Origin: Novosphingobium hassiacum
GTDB lineage: Bacteria > Pseudomonadota > Alphaproteobacteria > Sphingomonadales > Sphingomonadaceae
Reading direction: 5' to 3'
NCBI RefSeq assembly: GCF_014196055.1
Contig: NZ_JACICY010000002.1
Location: forward strand, 62,001 to 126,000
Length of the DNA stretch: 64,000 nt
Shown here: piece by piece, positions 31,366 to 42,958 of the stretch
Numbering within the stretch: position 1 is the stretch's first letter
Layout: each line of letters starts with the position of its first letter
Notes under the pieces: generated by a model
The model's database searches: none
What the model was told of the DNA's origin: nothing
The model's input: only the letters and a program-made list of their open reading frames with translations
Made by a program: the position numbers and the translations under genes

Positions 31366-31411
31366 TCTTCTCGACCAGTTTCGCGGGTGTCTTGAAGCGC
31401 TCGCGGATGGG

Positions 31412-31440
31412 AAGGGCGGGGCCTCGGCTCCGCCCTTTTT
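31412..31440 (+). terminator. Rho-independent terminator of rplJL
   Basis: AAGGGCGG at 31412-31419 pairs with CCGCCCTT at 31430-31437 followed by TTTT. It closes the rplJL operon and lies just before the convergent sensor kinase gene. Confidence 0.9.
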
Positions 31441-31451
31441 CGTGCGCGCGA

Positions 31452-32888
31452 TCAAATGGCGGGGACGTCGACCTCCTCAGCCATCGGCACGCTCACCCGC
31501 ACCGCCAGACCACCACCTGACGCGCGCGCGAAGGAAAGTCCTCCGCCGAAGCGCTGCAGCAAGCGATGCGCGGTGGGGATGCCCAGCCCGAAGCCCGCCG
31601 TGTCACGCGCCCGTGCCTCATCCAGCCGATAGAACGGCGCGAGGATGCGCTCGAACTGGTCTTCGGGAATGCCGGGGCCTGCATCCTCTATCGTGATAAT
31701 CCAGTGGCCGTCGGAGTCCCGCCCGGCTTTCACCTCGGCAAAGCCGCCGTGATGTATCGCGTTCTCGACCAGCGCCCGCAGCGCGAGCAGCAAGGGTTCG
31801 CGATAGGTGCAGACCGTTGCGCCCGCCCCTGCTTCGAGCCTCGTCTGTCCGGGAAAAGACCCCTCGAGCAGATCTGCGAGCGCCACGTCGAGGTCGACCA
31901 ACTCGGGCGTGGCAGCCAGATGCTGGGCGCGCAGGTACTGCTGGAGCGACATCAGCATCGCCTCCATTTCCGCCGTGCTATCACGCGTCAACCCGGCAAT
32001 CTCGGCATCGTCGATCAGATCGGCGGCGATCATCACGCGCGACAGCGGCGTGCGCAAGTCATGGCTGATCGCCTCGAACGAGCGCGCCTGATCCTCGAGC
32101 ATCGCCGCGATCCGCGCCTGCATGGCGTTCATCGACCGGGCAAGACTGCGCAAGTCGTCGGAACCGCTCTCGCGCACAGGCACGACCTGCCCCTGCCCGA
32201 TCGCATCGGCGGCATCGGTCAGTTCACGCAAGGGCCGCGTCATGATCCGCAGCGACCACAGCGCGAGCGCAAGGCCAAGCCCGGCCGTGACCAGCGTCAG
32301 CACCATCGCGCGCCAGGCGATCGGCCAGCGCGAACTGATGTCTCGCGAGCGGAAATTGAGCCAGGTTCCCTGCGCAAGTTGCATCGAGCCGACCAGATCA
32401 CGATACCCGCGCCGCGACGGCTCGATCCCCAGCACCATCGCCTGTGTTGCCAGGGCCGGTTCCCAGCGCAGGATGTGGCTGCGGATTTCGTCGACTGCCT
32501 CGTCCTTCGGACCTCTCACCACGTGCGGCTTGTCGGCCAGCATGACTTCGAGGTGCCCGGTCGACATCGTCCGCGCCAGTTCCTGCGGCGCGACATCATG
32601 CACGCGCTGACTGACTACCAGCAATTCGGCAACCCGGCGGGCGTGATCCTCGCGCAGGGTTTCCTTGTCGATGGCATTGTAGAACAGCAGGCTGGCAAGC
32701 GCCTGCACTGCCGCAAGCAGCAGCAGCAAAGTCGCGGCGCGCACGGCCAGCCGCGAGAGGTTGGGGCCAAAACGCGGCTCGCGCGCGGCCCATCGAGCCT
32801 GCGTGGGCATCCTTTCCATGCCGCCAACGCTGTCACTGCTTGGGATCGCGGTCAACCGACGGGTACGCGCAGACACGATTTGAGACAT
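31452..32888 (-). CDS. Sensor histidine kinase without an adjacent regulator
   Basis: The 478-residue kinase has an N-terminal span at about 51-70, a periplasmic region of about 110 residues, a second span near 185-205, a HAMP domain, and the HisKA phosphoacceptor in EAISHDLRTPLSRV near residue 275. The ATPase domain shows the N box ALVENAIHHG, EDAGPGIPEDQ and GFGLGI. It resembles the EnvZ/PhoQ-like class. No response regulator lies on either side; the neighbours are rplL (convergent) and a MATE gene (divergent, about 70 bp). The start is uncertain: an in-frame ATG at 32819 would give a shorter cytoplasmic tail. Confidence 0.9.
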   Translation of the reverse strand: MSQIVSARTRRLTAIPSSDSVGGMERMPTQARWAAREPRFGPNLSRLAVRAATLLLLLAAVQALASLLFYNAIDKETLREDHARRVAELLVVSQRVHDVAPQELARTMSTGHLEVMLADKPHVVRGPKDEAVDEIRSHILRWEPALATQAMVLGIEPSRRGYRDLVGSMQLAQGTWLNFRSRDISSRWPIAWRAMVLTLVTAGLGLALALWSLRIMTRPLRELTDAADAIGQGQVVPVRESGSDDLRSLARSMNAMQARIAAMLEDQARSFEAISHDLRTPLSRVMIAADLIDDAEIAGLTRDSTAEMEAMLMSLQQYLRAQHLAATPELVDLDVALADLLEGSFPGQTRLEAGAGATVCTYREPLLLALRALVENAIHHGGFAEVKAGRDSDGHWIITIEDAGPGIPEDQFERILAPFYRLDEARARDTAGFGLGIPTAHRLLQRFGGGLSFARASGGGLAVRVSVPMAEEVDVPAI

Positions 32889-32959
32889 GCGACGCCAGCC
32901 CTTGACGATAGACGACTCTTCTTTCCTTGCGTCCGCGCCCGCCCTATGGCGCGTGCCCC

Positions 32960-34336
32960 ATGTTCCAAAAGCCGCCTCTCCACTGGACCGACGAATTGCG
33001 CGCGATGCTCAGCCTCGCTGCGCCGATGGTCGGCGCGAACCTGCTGCAGATGGCGGTGTTCGCGGTGGACGTGGTGTTCGTCGCGCGACTGGGGCCGGTG
33101 GCGCTGGCCGCATCGTCCTTGTCGATCGCGTTGTTCGGCCTGCTGATCTGGAGCCTGTCCGGGCTTGTGGGTGCGGTCGCTCCATTGGTCGCCGCCGAAC
33201 TCGGCCGCCGCGCTCACGCCGTGCGCGAAGTCCGCCGCACTGTCCGCATGACCGGCTGGGCGGGGATGCTCGCGGCAGTTCTTGCGATGGGTGTGTGCCT
33301 GCTGGGCGAGCCGCTGATGCGCGTGACAGGGCAGCAGGAAGACGTGATCGCGCTGGCCGTTCCGTTCCTTGGCGTGTTGATGTGGGCGGCGGTCCCGGCC
33401 GTGATGGCCGCGCTGTTGCGGACTTTCGTTGCCACGATGGGCCGTCCCGGGATCGGCACGGCGATCACCGGCATGGCGGTTGCAATCAACGCGCTGGGCA
33501 ACTGGCTGTTCGTGTTCGGCAATCTGGGCATGCCCGAAATGGGTTTGCGGGGATCGGCCGTCTCCAGCGTCGTAACGTCCTGTGCGATGCTGCTGGCGTA
33601 CGTCGTCGTGATCCGGACCGACCGCCGCCTGCGCCGGTATCGCCTAATGGGCCGCTGGTGGAAGGTCGAATGGAAACGCCTGCGCGACGTCCTGCACATC
33701 GGCTTGCCAATCATGGCGACGATCATCGCCGAGGCCGGGATGTTCAATGGTGCAGCATTCATGATGGGCCGGATCGGCGAGGTCGAACTGGCCGCGCACA
33801 CGATCGCGCTGCAATTCGCCGCAATCGCGTTTCAGGTGCCTTTCGGCGTGGCGCAGGCGGCAACGATCCGCGTCGGGCTGGCGTTCGGCGCGTGCGACCG
33901 GGCAGCAATTGCGCGCGCCGGGCGCGTGGCCATCGTGCTCGGCATCGGCTTCATGGTGCTGACCGCTAGTGCCATGCTGTTTGCACCCCATGCGATCCTG
34001 AGCATCTATATCGACCCTGACGCGCCGCAGAATGCCGCAATGGTGGTGCTCGCCATTCAGTACATGGTTGTAGCCGCCGCGTTCCAGTTGTTCGATGGCG
34101 CACAGGCGGTCGGCGCAGGGCTATTGCGTGGTTTGCAGGACACCCGCGTTCCAATGGGGTTCGCATTGTTCGGATACTGGGTGCCGGGTATCGGCACTGC
34201 GCTGTGGCTCGGGCTCTACACGCCGCTTGGCGGGCTGGGCGTGTGGATCGGATTGATGGTCGGGCTGGTGGTGGTTGCCACGTTGAACTTGTGGCGCTGG
34301 CGCAACCGGGCGCGGCTGGGGCTCCTGCCAGCCTGA
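32960..34336 (+). CDS. MATE-family efflux transporter
   Basis: The 458-residue protein has 12 predicted membrane spans in two homologous halves, starting with MLSLAAPMVGANLLQMAVFAVDVVFVARLG, the family signature of NorM-type MATE carriers. These export cationic drugs or metabolites in exchange for Na+ or H+. The ATG at 32960 matches family N-termini better than the TTG at 32927. It diverges from the sensor kinase; whether the kinase regulates it is unknown. The last span region shows GLLRGLQDTRVPM, also typical. Confidence 0.92.
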   Translation: MFQKPPLHWTDELRAMLSLAAPMVGANLLQMAVFAVDVVFVARLGPVALAASSLSIALFGLLIWSLSGLVGAVAPLVAAELGRRAHAVREVRRTVRMTGWAGMLAAVLAMGVCLLGEPLMRVTGQQEDVIALAVPFLGVLMWAAVPAVMAALLRTFVATMGRPGIGTAITGMAVAINALGNWLFVFGNLGMPEMGLRGSAVSSVVTSCAMLLAYVVVIRTDRRLRRYRLMGRWWKVEWKRLRDVLHIGLPIMATIIAEAGMFNGAAFMMGRIGEVELAAHTIALQFAAIAFQVPFGVAQAATIRVGLAFGACDRAAIARAGRVAIVLGIGFMVLTASAMLFAPHAILSIYIDPDAPQNAAMVVLAIQYMVVAAAFQLFDGAQAVGAGLLRGLQDTRVPMGFALFGYWVPGIGTALWLGLYTPLGGLGVWIGLMVGLVVVATLNLWRWRNRARLGLLPA

Positions 34337-34373
34337 ACGTTCATCTGCGTGCAAAGAATCTCGTGCAACGCCA

Positions 34374-34402
34374 TTGACGGCACCGGGACATGCTCCCATA
34401 TC
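34374..34402 (+). promoter_or_regulatory. Candidate promoter of groESL
   Basis: TTGACG at 34374-34379 is separated by 17 bases from CATATC at 34397-34402. It places a transcription start about at the CIRCE element, as in other HrcA-controlled groESL operons. A heat-shock sigma-32 reading of the same region (CCCATAT as the -10) is also possible. Confidence 0.55.
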
Positions 34403-34410
34403 CCGCCCCG

Positions 34411-34437
34411 CTGGCACTCTCACCATGAGAGTGCCAA
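34411..34437 (+). promoter_or_regulatory. CIRCE element (HrcA operator)
   Basis: The inverted repeat TGGCACTC-N9-GAGTGCCA at 34412-34436 matches the CIRCE consensus (TTAGCACTC-N9-GAGTGCTAA) at all but two positions per half-site. It lies between promoter and groES. HrcA bound here represses groESL until heat stress releases it. The hrcA gene is not in this window. Confidence 0.93.
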
Positions 34438-34470
34438 GCCCCATTTTTAGTATGGAAGAGGGAGAAACCC

Positions 34471-34758
34471 ATGTCATTCCGTCCGTTGCACGACCGCGTG
34501 CTGGTACGTCGCGTCGAAGCTGAGGAAAAGACCGCAGGCGGGATCATCATTCCCGACAGCGCCAAGGAAAAGCCCGCTGAAGGCGAAATCGTCTCCGTCG
34601 GTTCGGGCGCCCGCGCCGAAAACGGCACGATCACCCCGATGGACGTCAAGGTCGGCGACCGTGTCCTGTTCGGCAAGTGGTCGGGCACCGAAGTCAAGGT
34701 TGGCGGCGAAGACCTGCTGATCATGAAGGAATCGGACATCCTCGGCGTGATCGGCTGA
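34471..34758 (+). CDS. groES: Co-chaperonin GroES
   Basis: The 95-residue protein has the GroES fold signature ([12 protein letters not shown] at the start, [17 protein letters not shown]-like mobile loop at about 20-32, and GEIVSVGSG). It caps the GroEL folding chamber. GAGGGAGA lies before the ATG. It is first in the operon with groEL 47 bases downstream, under the CIRCE element. Confidence 0.98.
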   Translation: MSFRPLHDRVLVRRVEAEEKTAGGIIIPDSAKEKPAEGEIVSVGSGARAENGTITPMDVKVGDRVLFGKWSGTEVKVGGEDLLIMKESDILGVIG

Positions 34759-34775
34759 TCACTTCGCTGTTCTGA

Positions 34776-36452
<1,677 letters not shown>

Positions 36453-36481
36453 GTCCACGCATCCATACGCTGACAGAAACG

Positions 36482-36514
36482 GGGCCGGGGGAGCAATCCT
36501 TCCGGCCCTTTTTC
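36482..36514 (+). terminator. Rho-independent terminator of groESL
   Basis: GGGCCGG at 36482-36488 pairs with CCGGCCC at 36502-36508 and is followed by TTTTTC. It ends the operon about 30 bases beyond groEL. Confidence 0.82.
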
Positions 36515-36570
36515 TGGTGCTACTATGCTGTTCCAGGCGACCGGCACTGGCAGGCCACGACGCGCTAGTC

Positions 36571-37107
36571 CTAAGGCCTGACCCGCCGCTCCAGCAGATC
36601 GAGGATGATGTCGTCTTCCACGACATGTTCGCCGTATCGTACGAAACCAAGCCGTTTGGCGAGCGCGAAGGACGCATCGTTGCCTTGTTCGATCATGCAG
36701 GTGATGCGCTGCGGGCCGGCGCTCTGTTCGAACCACTCGAGCGCTGCGCGCATCGCCTCAAATGCATAGCCACGCCCCCAATACTGGCGAGCCACGATCC
36801 AGCCCGCTTCGGGCACGTCGTCCATGCCTTTGCCGAAGCCGCGCATCGTGTGGAACACGCCGACTTGCCCGACGAACGCGCCGCTGTCCTTCTCCCACAC
36901 CATGAACATGCCGTAGCCGTAAAGCAGCCACGAGCCTGCACCGTGCAGCGCGCGCGAGAACATGTCGGTCGTCGGGTCATCGGCAGGCGGGCCGAGATAG
37001 CGATGCACTTCGGGATCGGCGTGAAGATCACGCAACAGCAGGTATCCGTCACGATCGGGAACATCGAGGATCAGCCGCTCAGTCTCGATCCGGGGCAGCT
37101 TGATCAA
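36571..37107 (-). CDS. GNAT-family N-acetyltransferase
   Basis: The 178-residue protein is an acetyltransferase of the RimJ/RimL-like class: it opens with IETERLILDVPDRDGYLLLRDLHADPEVHRYLG, then has GQVGVFHTMRGFGKGMDDVPEAGWIVARQYWGRGYAFEAMRAAL with the acetyl-CoA loop, and ends with ANRLGF-like ALAKRLGFVRYGE. It acetylates an unknown amine, possibly a protein N-terminus or small molecule. The start is TTG at 37107, overlapping the DUF445 stop by three bases (TTTGA), so it is translationally coupled to that gene. Confidence 0.88.
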   Translation of the reverse strand: MIKLPRIETERLILDVPDRDGYLLLRDLHADPEVHRYLGPPADDPTTDMFSRALHGAGSWLLYGYGMFMVWEKDSGAFVGQVGVFHTMRGFGKGMDDVPEAGWIVARQYWGRGYAFEAMRAALEWFEQSAGPQRITCMIEQGNDASFALAKRLGFVRYGEHVVEDDIILDLLERRVRP

Positions 37108-38309
37108 AGCGCCAGATCCAGCGCGTGGAGCAACAGGCCGACCAGCCCGCCGACCAGCGTCCCGTTGATCCGGATGAACTGCAGATCGCGCCCGACCGCG
37201 CCCTCAATCCGGTCGGTTACCGTCCGTGCATCCCAGCGTTTCACGGTTTCGGATACGAGCCGGACGATCTGCGCGCCGTAGCGCGTCGATACGCCGACCA
37301 GCGTGCGGCGGGCGAAGCGATTGACCACGCGTTGCAGACGCACGTCGCGCTGCAGGGCAAGGCCGAGTTCGGCAAGGCTCGCACCGAAGCCACCGCCCAG
37401 CGCGCCTTGCGGATTGCGCACGAGGTGCAGCAGGCGTGTCCGGCCACGCTCCCACAGGCCATCGAGCCAGCGTGCGAAGGCCGGGTTGGCAAGCACCTCA
37501 AGCTTCATCCGCTCGACCTTGTCGCGCATCGCATCGTCGTGGACCAAATCATGCGCCAGCGTCTCCAGCCCCTCTTCGATCTTGCGACGCAAGGGGTGGT
37601 CGGGGACGACGAGGGTTTCGGCGAGCATCTTGTAAAGGCCATCGAGCACCGCGTTGGCGAGCTTTTCGTCGAGCCCGGTCCAGCGCAGGATCGTGTTGGC
37701 CCGCTCGTGGATCATCGTCTTGATCAGCGGCTCGTTGGCCTCGATCGTTTCGGCGGCCTTGCGGACAACACTTTCGATCACCGCCATGTGGCGGCCATCG
37801 GCAATCGCAGCGCCGATGAGATTGCCGAGCAAGGGTGCAAGGTCGATCTTCTCGAGCTGTCGGCGGAAGGCGCCCTTGGCGAGGCCACCAAGCTCTTCAG
37901 GATCGAGCGATTCGAGGATATCGGCAATGAGGCCCGCCGCGCCATCGCGCAGGCGGCTTTCGCCGGTGCGTGGATCGGCCAGGAACGCGCCCGCCGCTGC
38001 CGCCGCGTTTACCGCGCCCATGCGCCGCGCCACGACTTGCGGCGTGAGGAAATTGCTTTGCAGAAACGCCGCCATCGTATCGGCGATGCGGTCCTTGTTT
38101 TCGGGGATGATCGCGGTGTGGGGGATCGGAATTCCGAGGGGGTGGCGGAACAGGGCGGTTACCGCGAACCAGTCGGCCAGCCCACCGACCATCGCTGCTT
38201 CGGCAAAGGCGCGGACGAAGCCGATTGCGGGGTGGACTGGCTCGAACTGCCGGGCGGCAAGGAACAGCGCGGCCATCAGAACAAGCAGGCAGGTTGCGAT
38301 GAGCCGCAT
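37104..38309 (-). CDS. DUF445 membrane-anchored protein
   Basis: The 401-residue protein has an N-terminal span (MRLIATCLLVLMAALFLAA) followed by the DUF445 signature GFVRAFAEAAMVGGLADWFAVTALFRHPLGIPIPHTAIIP at about 26-64, long helices, and a final span (LVGGLVGLLLHALDLAL). DUF445 is widespread, with no known biochemical role. A longer in-frame reading to 38582 runs into the RND gene on the same strand and has no family support, so I start at 38309; a GTG at 38333 is also possible. It overlaps the acetyltransferase gene. Confidence 0.82.
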   Translation of the reverse strand: MRLIATCLLVLMAALFLAARQFEPVHPAIGFVRAFAEAAMVGGLADWFAVTALFRHPLGIPIPHTAIIPENKDRIADTMAAFLQSNFLTPQVVARRMGAVNAAAAAGAFLADPRTGESRLRDGAAGLIADILESLDPEELGGLAKGAFRRQLEKIDLAPLLGNLIGAAIADGRHMAVIESVVRKAAETIEANEPLIKTMIHERANTILRWTGLDEKLANAVLDGLYKMLAETLVVPDHPLRRKIEEGLETLAHDLVHDDAMRDKVERMKLEVLANPAFARWLDGLWERGRTRLLHLVRNPQGALGGGFGASLAELGLALQRDVRLQRVVNRFARRTLVGVSTRYGAQIVRLVSETVKRWDARTVTDRIEGAVGRDLQFIRINGTLVGGLVGLLLHALDLAL

Positions 38310-38449
38310 GCGCCGGGCGCGGTCTACCGGCACCGCGGACCTACCGGCCAATACCGGCCGCAGTGACGATTTTGGCCGAACGGATGCCGACCCGATAGGT
38401 CGGGCTTCGGCCGGAATCGTAGTCCCGGCAGGATCGGGCGCGCCTGCGT

Positions 38450-41400
38450 TCACTCCGCCGGGAATGCCCCACCGGCGGCATCGTTCCCTGCGGGTCGATA
38501 GGGCTGTGGCCGATCGCGGTCTTCGCTCGTTGCCTCCGCCCCGTCGCCCGGCTCGTATCCAAGCACCTTGCGTGCCAGCCACGGGCCAATACGCTTCTCA
38601 AGTCCATCGGCCAGACTGAAGCCAGCCGGGACGATCAGCAGGGTCAGCAGCGTCGACAGGATCAGACCGCCGATCACGACAATGCCCATCGGCGCGCGCC
38701 AGCCCGAATCGCCGCCCAGCGCGATCGACGTCGGGATCATGCCCGCCACCATGGCAACCGTGGTCATCACGATCGGCTGCGCACGCTTGTGTCCGGCCTC
38801 GATGATCGCATCGAGCTTGCTCTTGCCCGTCGCCATTTCCTCGAGCGCGAAGTCGATCAGCAGGATCGAATTCTTGGCGACGATGCCGAACAGCATGAGG
38901 ATGCCGATGAACACCGGCAGCGACAGTGAATTCCCGGTGATGAGGAGCGCGATCAGTCCGCCCAGCGGTGCCAGGAACAGCGAACCCATGTTGACCAGGG
39001 GCGAGATGAAGCGGTGGTAGAGCAGCACCAGTACCGAGAACACCAGCATCACGCCCGCGCCCAGCGCGATCATGAAGTTGCGCAGCATTTCGGCCTGGAA
39101 CTTGTCCTCGCCCGCCGCCGTGTTCGACACGCCCTGCGGCAGGTTCTTCATGATCGGCAGGTCCATGATCTGGGACATCGCGGTGCCCTTGGCCACGCCC
39201 GGTCCCAAGTCTGCCCCCACGTAGACGCGGCGGTTCTGATTGTAGCGCTGGATCTGCGTGGGACCCGAACCGAAGGTTATCTCGGCAACGCGCGACAGCG
39301 GCACCGAGCCACCCGATGCGGTCGGCACCGGCAGACTTTCGAGCGTGCTGAGATCACGGCGCGAGGCAACCGGCAGCTTCACGCGGATCGGCACCTGACG
39401 GTCCGAAAGCGAGAACTTGGCGCTGTTCTGGTCAATCTCGCCCTGCGTCGCGATACGGATCACCTGGCTCAACGCCTGTGTGGTGACGCCAAGATTGGCG
39501 GCCAGATCCAGCCGGGGCCGGATGACGATTTCGGGGCGGCGCAAATCGGCACTGACTCTCGGCGCGACCAGCCCCTTGATCGCACCCATCTGCTCGATCA
39601 GTGTCTGGGCGGTCTTCTGCAGCAATTCGGGATTGGCCCCGGCAAGCATGATCGAGATCGGGCGTCCCGAACCTCCGCCCGGCCCGCCACCGTTTTGCGC
39701 CGCGAAGTTCACGCGCACGTCGGAAATGGTCTGCAGCTTCGGCGTCAGCGCCCGCTCGAACACCAGGCTCGTGCGTTCGCGGTTCTCGCGCAGATTGAGA
39801 TAGATATCCGCCTTTGCCTCACGCACCGCGGCGAGCGAAGATAGTACCTCCTGCTCCTTGCTCAGCATCGACACGACTTCGGCGACCTTGCGTTCGGTCT
39901 GCACCAGCGTGGTGCCGGGCACCATCTCGATCGTGACCTGACTCGAATCGCTGTCGGTATCAGGGAAGAACTGCATCGGAATCGATGCCCCCAGCACAAC
40001 CGACAGCAGCAGCGCAGCCATGCCGATCCCCATCATCCACACGCGGTGGTCACGCAGGCGCGCAAGGAAACGGCGGCGTGGATGCCTGGCGCGATAGTCG
40101 CGGGCCTTTTGCGTATCGAGCGACCAGTGCAGGACCTTCATGTAGCGGTCCATCAGCGGCCCGCCACCATGTTCGGCTTCGCCATGCGCCTTGAGGAAGT
40201 AGGCAGCGATCATCGGGGTGATCATGCGCGCGACGAGCAGCGAGAACAGCACCGCGATCACGACGGTGAGGCCGAAGTTCTTGAAGAACTGGCCCGATAC
40301 GCCCGGCATCAGCGCGACCGGGAAGAACACCGCGACGATCGAGAAGGTTGTGGCGACGACCGCAAGGCCGATCTCGTCGGCAGCGTCGATCGAGGCCTGA
40401 TACGCACTTTTGCCCATGCGCATGTGTCTGACGATATTCTCGATCTCGACGATCGCGTCATCGACCAGCACACCTGCGACCAGGCCCAGCGCCAGCAGCG
40501 ACATCTGGTTGAGCGTGAAGCCCATCAGGTCGAGCACCCAGAATGTGGGGATAGCCGACAGCGGGATGGCGACGGCCGATACGATCGTCGCGCGCCAGTC
40601 GCGCAGGAAGAAGAACACCACGATGACCGCCAAAACCGCGCCCTCGACCATCGCATTCATCGACGAGCGGTACTGATCCTTGGTATATTTGACCGAAGTG
40701 AACAGTTCCACGAAGTGGATCTTGCCGCCCTGCTCGGCCTCGAGCTTGCGCATCTCGGCGACAGCGCCGTCGTAGACCGAGACGTCGGATTCGCCGCGCG
40801 CACGCGACATCGAGAAGGTGACAACGGCCTTGCCGTTGAACTTGGCGATCGACGTCAGTTCGCTGAAGCTGTCGCTGACATCGGCAACTTCAGACAGGCG
40901 GACCGTGCGACCATTCGACAGGCCGATCTCGGTCTGCGAGAGGTCGTATGCGGTCTTGGCGTTACCGAGCACGCGAACCGACTGGCGCGAACCGGCAACT
41001 TCGGTCCGCCCACCAGCCGCGTTGATATTGACCTGTCGCAAGGCCGCGTTGATCTGGCTGGCGGTAACCCCGAGCGAGTTCATCCGCATCGGGTCGAGCG
41101 TCACCGCGATCTCGCGATTGACCCCGCCAGAGCGGCTGACTTCGGCCATCCCGGGGACCGTCAGCAGGCGCTTTGCGACCGCATCGTCGATGAACCACGA
41201 CAACTGCTCAAGCGTCATGTCGTCAGCCGCGACCGCGAAATAGGCGATCGGCTGCGACGACGTTTCGAGCTTGAACACCTGCGGTTCGAGAATGCCTTCG
41301 GGCAGGTCGCTACGGACCTGGTCAACTTGGTTCTTGACCTCGTTGACCGCCGAATTGATGTCCTGGCCGATCTTGAACTGGATCGTCGTCTGGCTGTTGC

Positions 41401-41671
41401 CTTCGGACGCGGTCGAGGTCAGCGTGTCGACACCGGCAATCGAGCGCACGGCGGATTCGACGCGTTGGGTAATCTGGTTTTCGATCTCGGTCGGCGCGGC
41501 ACCCGGCTGCGCGATCGAGACGATCACGATCGGGAACTCAATGTCCGGGTTGTCCTGGACCTTCATCCGCGAGAAGGAAACAAGACCCGCCAGCGTCAGG
41601 CCGAGAAACAGGACGATGGGTACGACCGGGTTGCGGATACACCATGCCGAAATGTTCTGGAAGTTCATCAA
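38450..41671 (-). CDS. RND-family efflux permease (HAE1/AcrB-like)
   Basis: The 1073-residue inner-membrane pump has 12 spans with two large periplasmic loops. The proton-relay aspartates occur in [14 protein letters not shown] and a distal counterpart in [14 protein letters not shown]. The N-terminus ([25 protein letters not shown]) and length fit the MdtB/MexF-like hydrophobic-amphiphilic exporters. It follows the adaptor gene by three bases, so the two are one operon. No outer-membrane channel gene follows; a shared TolC-like protein is presumably used. The substrate is unknown. Confidence 0.95.
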   Translation of the reverse strand: MMNFQNISAWCIRNPVVPIVLFLGLTLAGLVSFSRMKVQDNPDIEFPIVIVSIAQPGAAPTEIENQITQRVESAVRSIAGVDTLTSTASEGNSQTTIQFKIGQDINSAVNEVKNQVDQVRSDLPEGILEPQVFKLETSSQPIAYFAVAADDMTLEQLSWFIDDAVAKRLLTVPGMAEVSRSGGVNREIAVTLDPMRMNSLGVTASQINAALRQVNINAAGGRTEVAGSRQSVRVLGNAKTAYDLSQTEIGLSNGRTVRLSEVADVSDSFSELTSIAKFNGKAVVTFSMSRARGESDVSVYDGAVAEMRKLEAEQGGKIHFVELFTSVKYTKDQYRSSMNAMVEGAVLAVIVVFFFLRDWRATIVSAVAIPLSAIPTFWVLDLMGFTLNQMSLLALGLVAGVLVDDAIVEIENIVRHMRMGKSAYQASIDAADEIGLAVVATTFSIVAVFFPVALMPGVSGQFFKNFGLTVVIAVLFSLLVARMITPMIAAYFLKAHGEAEHGGGPLMDRYMKVLHWSLDTQKARDYRARHPRRRFLARLRDHRVWMMGIGMAALLLSVVLGASIPMQFFPDTDSDSSQVTIEMVPGTTLVQTERKVAEVVSMLSKEQEVLSSLAAVREAKADIYLNLRENRERTSLVFERALTPKLQTISDVRVNFAAQNGGGPGGGSGRPISIMLAGANPELLQKTAQTLIEQMGAIKGLVAPRVSADLRRPEIVIRPRLDLAANLGVTTQALSQVIRIATQGEIDQNSAKFSLSDRQVPIRVKLPVASRRDLSTLESLPVPTASGGSVPLSRVAEITFGSGPTQIQRYNQNRRVYVGADLGPGVAKGTAMSQIMDLPIMKNLPQGVSNTAAGEDKFQAEMLRNFMIALGAGVMLVFSVLVLLYHRFISPLVNMGSLFLAPLGGLIALLITGNSLSLPVFIGILMLFGIVAKNSILLIDFALEEMATGKSKLDAIIEAGHKRAQPIVMTTVAMVAGMIPTSIALGGDSGWRAPMGIVVIGGLILSTLLTLLIVPAGFSLADGLEKRIGPWLARKVLGYEPGDGAEATSEDRDRPQPYRPAGNDAAGGAFPAE

Positions 41672-41674
41672 CCG

Positions 41675-42868
41675 TTACTTCGACGCTGCAGGCTGGGAAG
41701 CAGCGGGCTGTGCGACAACCGGCTGGACCCGATCGCCTGCATTGAGGAACCCACCTGCACGCAGGACAATGCGCTCGTTGCCCGAAAGGCCCTGCACCAC
41801 CGCAATGCCGCTGGCGCTGACCTCACCGGTCTTGACGTCGCGGCGCTGCGCCTTCTTGTCATCGCCGACGATGTAAACGAACGAGCCCTTGTCATCGCTC
41901 ATGATCGCCGATTCCGGGAGCTGCGGTGCGGTGATCGTGCCCGAGCGCAAGGTTGCACTGGCAAAGCCGCCCGGACGCAGAGCTGCGTCATAGTTCAGCG
42001 CAATACGGGCAATCCCTTCGCGCGATTGCTGGTCGATCGTGGGCGAAAGCTGCCAAATCTGCCCGGTAAACACGCGCGTCGTGCCGACGGGAGTGACCTC
42101 CGCGCTGTTACCGACCGCGAGGCGGCCAATATCGGCTTCGGACAGCCGTGCCTGCATTTCGAGCTGACCATCGCGTGCAAGCGAGAACAGCACGCCGCTG
42201 CCTGCGCCCACCACCTGGCCAGGCTCGACCGCGCGGGTCAGCACAAGGCCGGCGGCAGGGGCGACGATGTTGAGCCGCGCGGCACGGGCGCCGAGCTCGC
42301 CAAGACCCGCGCGAGCGACACGCACGCGGGCTACGGCCGCATCGCGCGTGGCGGTAAGGCGGTCGATATCGGCCTTGGAAATAAACCCCTTCTCGACCAG
42401 CTTGAGCGCGCGGTCGAGGTTGGCTTGTGCGAGCCGCGCATCTGCGTCTGCCACTGCGATATTGGCCGACTGGCTGGCGATCTGCTGGGTCTGCACCGAG
42501 CGGTCGATCACTGCGAGGACCTGCCCTGCCCGCACCCAGTCACCCGCGTCGACAAGCACCTGCACGACCTGTCCGCCCTCGCCCGCGACGCCGACCGGCA
42601 TTTCGCGACGCGCGGCAAGGGTGCCGCTGGCCGTGATGGTCCCGACGATCGTCGCCTTGCCCGGCACGATGACCGTAACAACCTGATCCTGTGGCTTGGC
42701 GACAGCATCCGATGCGCCGGAATCGTGCATCAACCACCAAGCCAGCCCCAGCGCGAGTGCTGCGCCAACTCCGATGATCCATTTGCGACGCGTCGAGCGC
42801 TTTTCGCTTGTCGGAAGAGGTTCCAGCGCAAGGGCGCTGTCGGCATCGATGGTCGTTTCGTAATTCAT
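41675..42868 (-). CDS. RND efflux periplasmic adaptor (membrane-fusion protein)
   Basis: The 397-residue adaptor has an N-terminal membrane span at about 29-47, a biotinyl-lipoyl half-motif (GEGGQVVQVLVDAGDWVRAGQVLAVID), a helical hairpin (residues about 118-190), the second lipoyl half (ARLNIVAPAAGLVLTRAVEPGQVVGAG), and a beta-barrel C-terminal region ending in an Ala/Gln-rich tail. It would link the permease to an outer-membrane channel. I start at 42868, where MNYETTID fits; the track of longer codons upstream crosses the operator and promoter. It is the first gene of the operon. Confidence 0.93.
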   Translation of the reverse strand: MNYETTIDADSALALEPLPTSEKRSTRRKWIIGVGAALALGLAWWLMHDSGASDAVAKPQDQVVTVIVPGKATIVGTITASGTLAARREMPVGVAGEGGQVVQVLVDAGDWVRAGQVLAVIDRSVQTQQIASQSANIAVADADARLAQANLDRALKLVEKGFISKADIDRLTATRDAAVARVRVARAGLGELGARAARLNIVAPAAGLVLTRAVEPGQVVGAGSGVLFSLARDGQLEMQARLSEADIGRLAVGNSAEVTPVGTTRVFTGQIWQLSPTIDQQSREGIARIALNYDAALRPGGFASATLRSGTITAPQLPESAIMSDDKGSFVYIVGDDKKAQRRDVKTGEVSASGIAVVQGLSGNERIVLRAGGFLNAGDRVQPVVAQPAASQPAASK

Positions 42869-42926
42869 GTCTGTCACTGCCTTCGTCCCGAGCCGGTGCG
42901 AGGGCGGGCCCCTGTTTGCTTGACGG

Positions 42927-42958
42927 GGTGTATTACACTGGTAATCCACCTGTCGCAA
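42927..42958 (-). promoter_or_regulatory. Promoter and palindromic operator of the RND operon
   Basis: On the minus strand TTGCGA (42958-42953) and TAATAC (42935-42930) are separated by 17 bases. Overlapping the spacer and -10 is a near-perfect palindrome, GGTG-N-ATTAC-N4-GTAAT-N-CACC (42927-42950), with nine of twelve base pairs complementary. This is the size and symmetry of TetR- or MarR-family operators, placed where a bound repressor would block polymerase. No regulator gene of that kind lies beside it. Confidence 0.7.

Noticed and set aside
32889-32959. TTG start at 32927 for the MATE gene
   Set aside because: The added residues (RPRPPYGACP) do not resemble family N-termini and no ribosome site precedes the TTG.
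38310-38582. N-terminal extension of the DUF445 frame
   Set aside because: Runs into the RND permease gene on the same strand, has an Arg-rich non-family sequence and no ribosome site.
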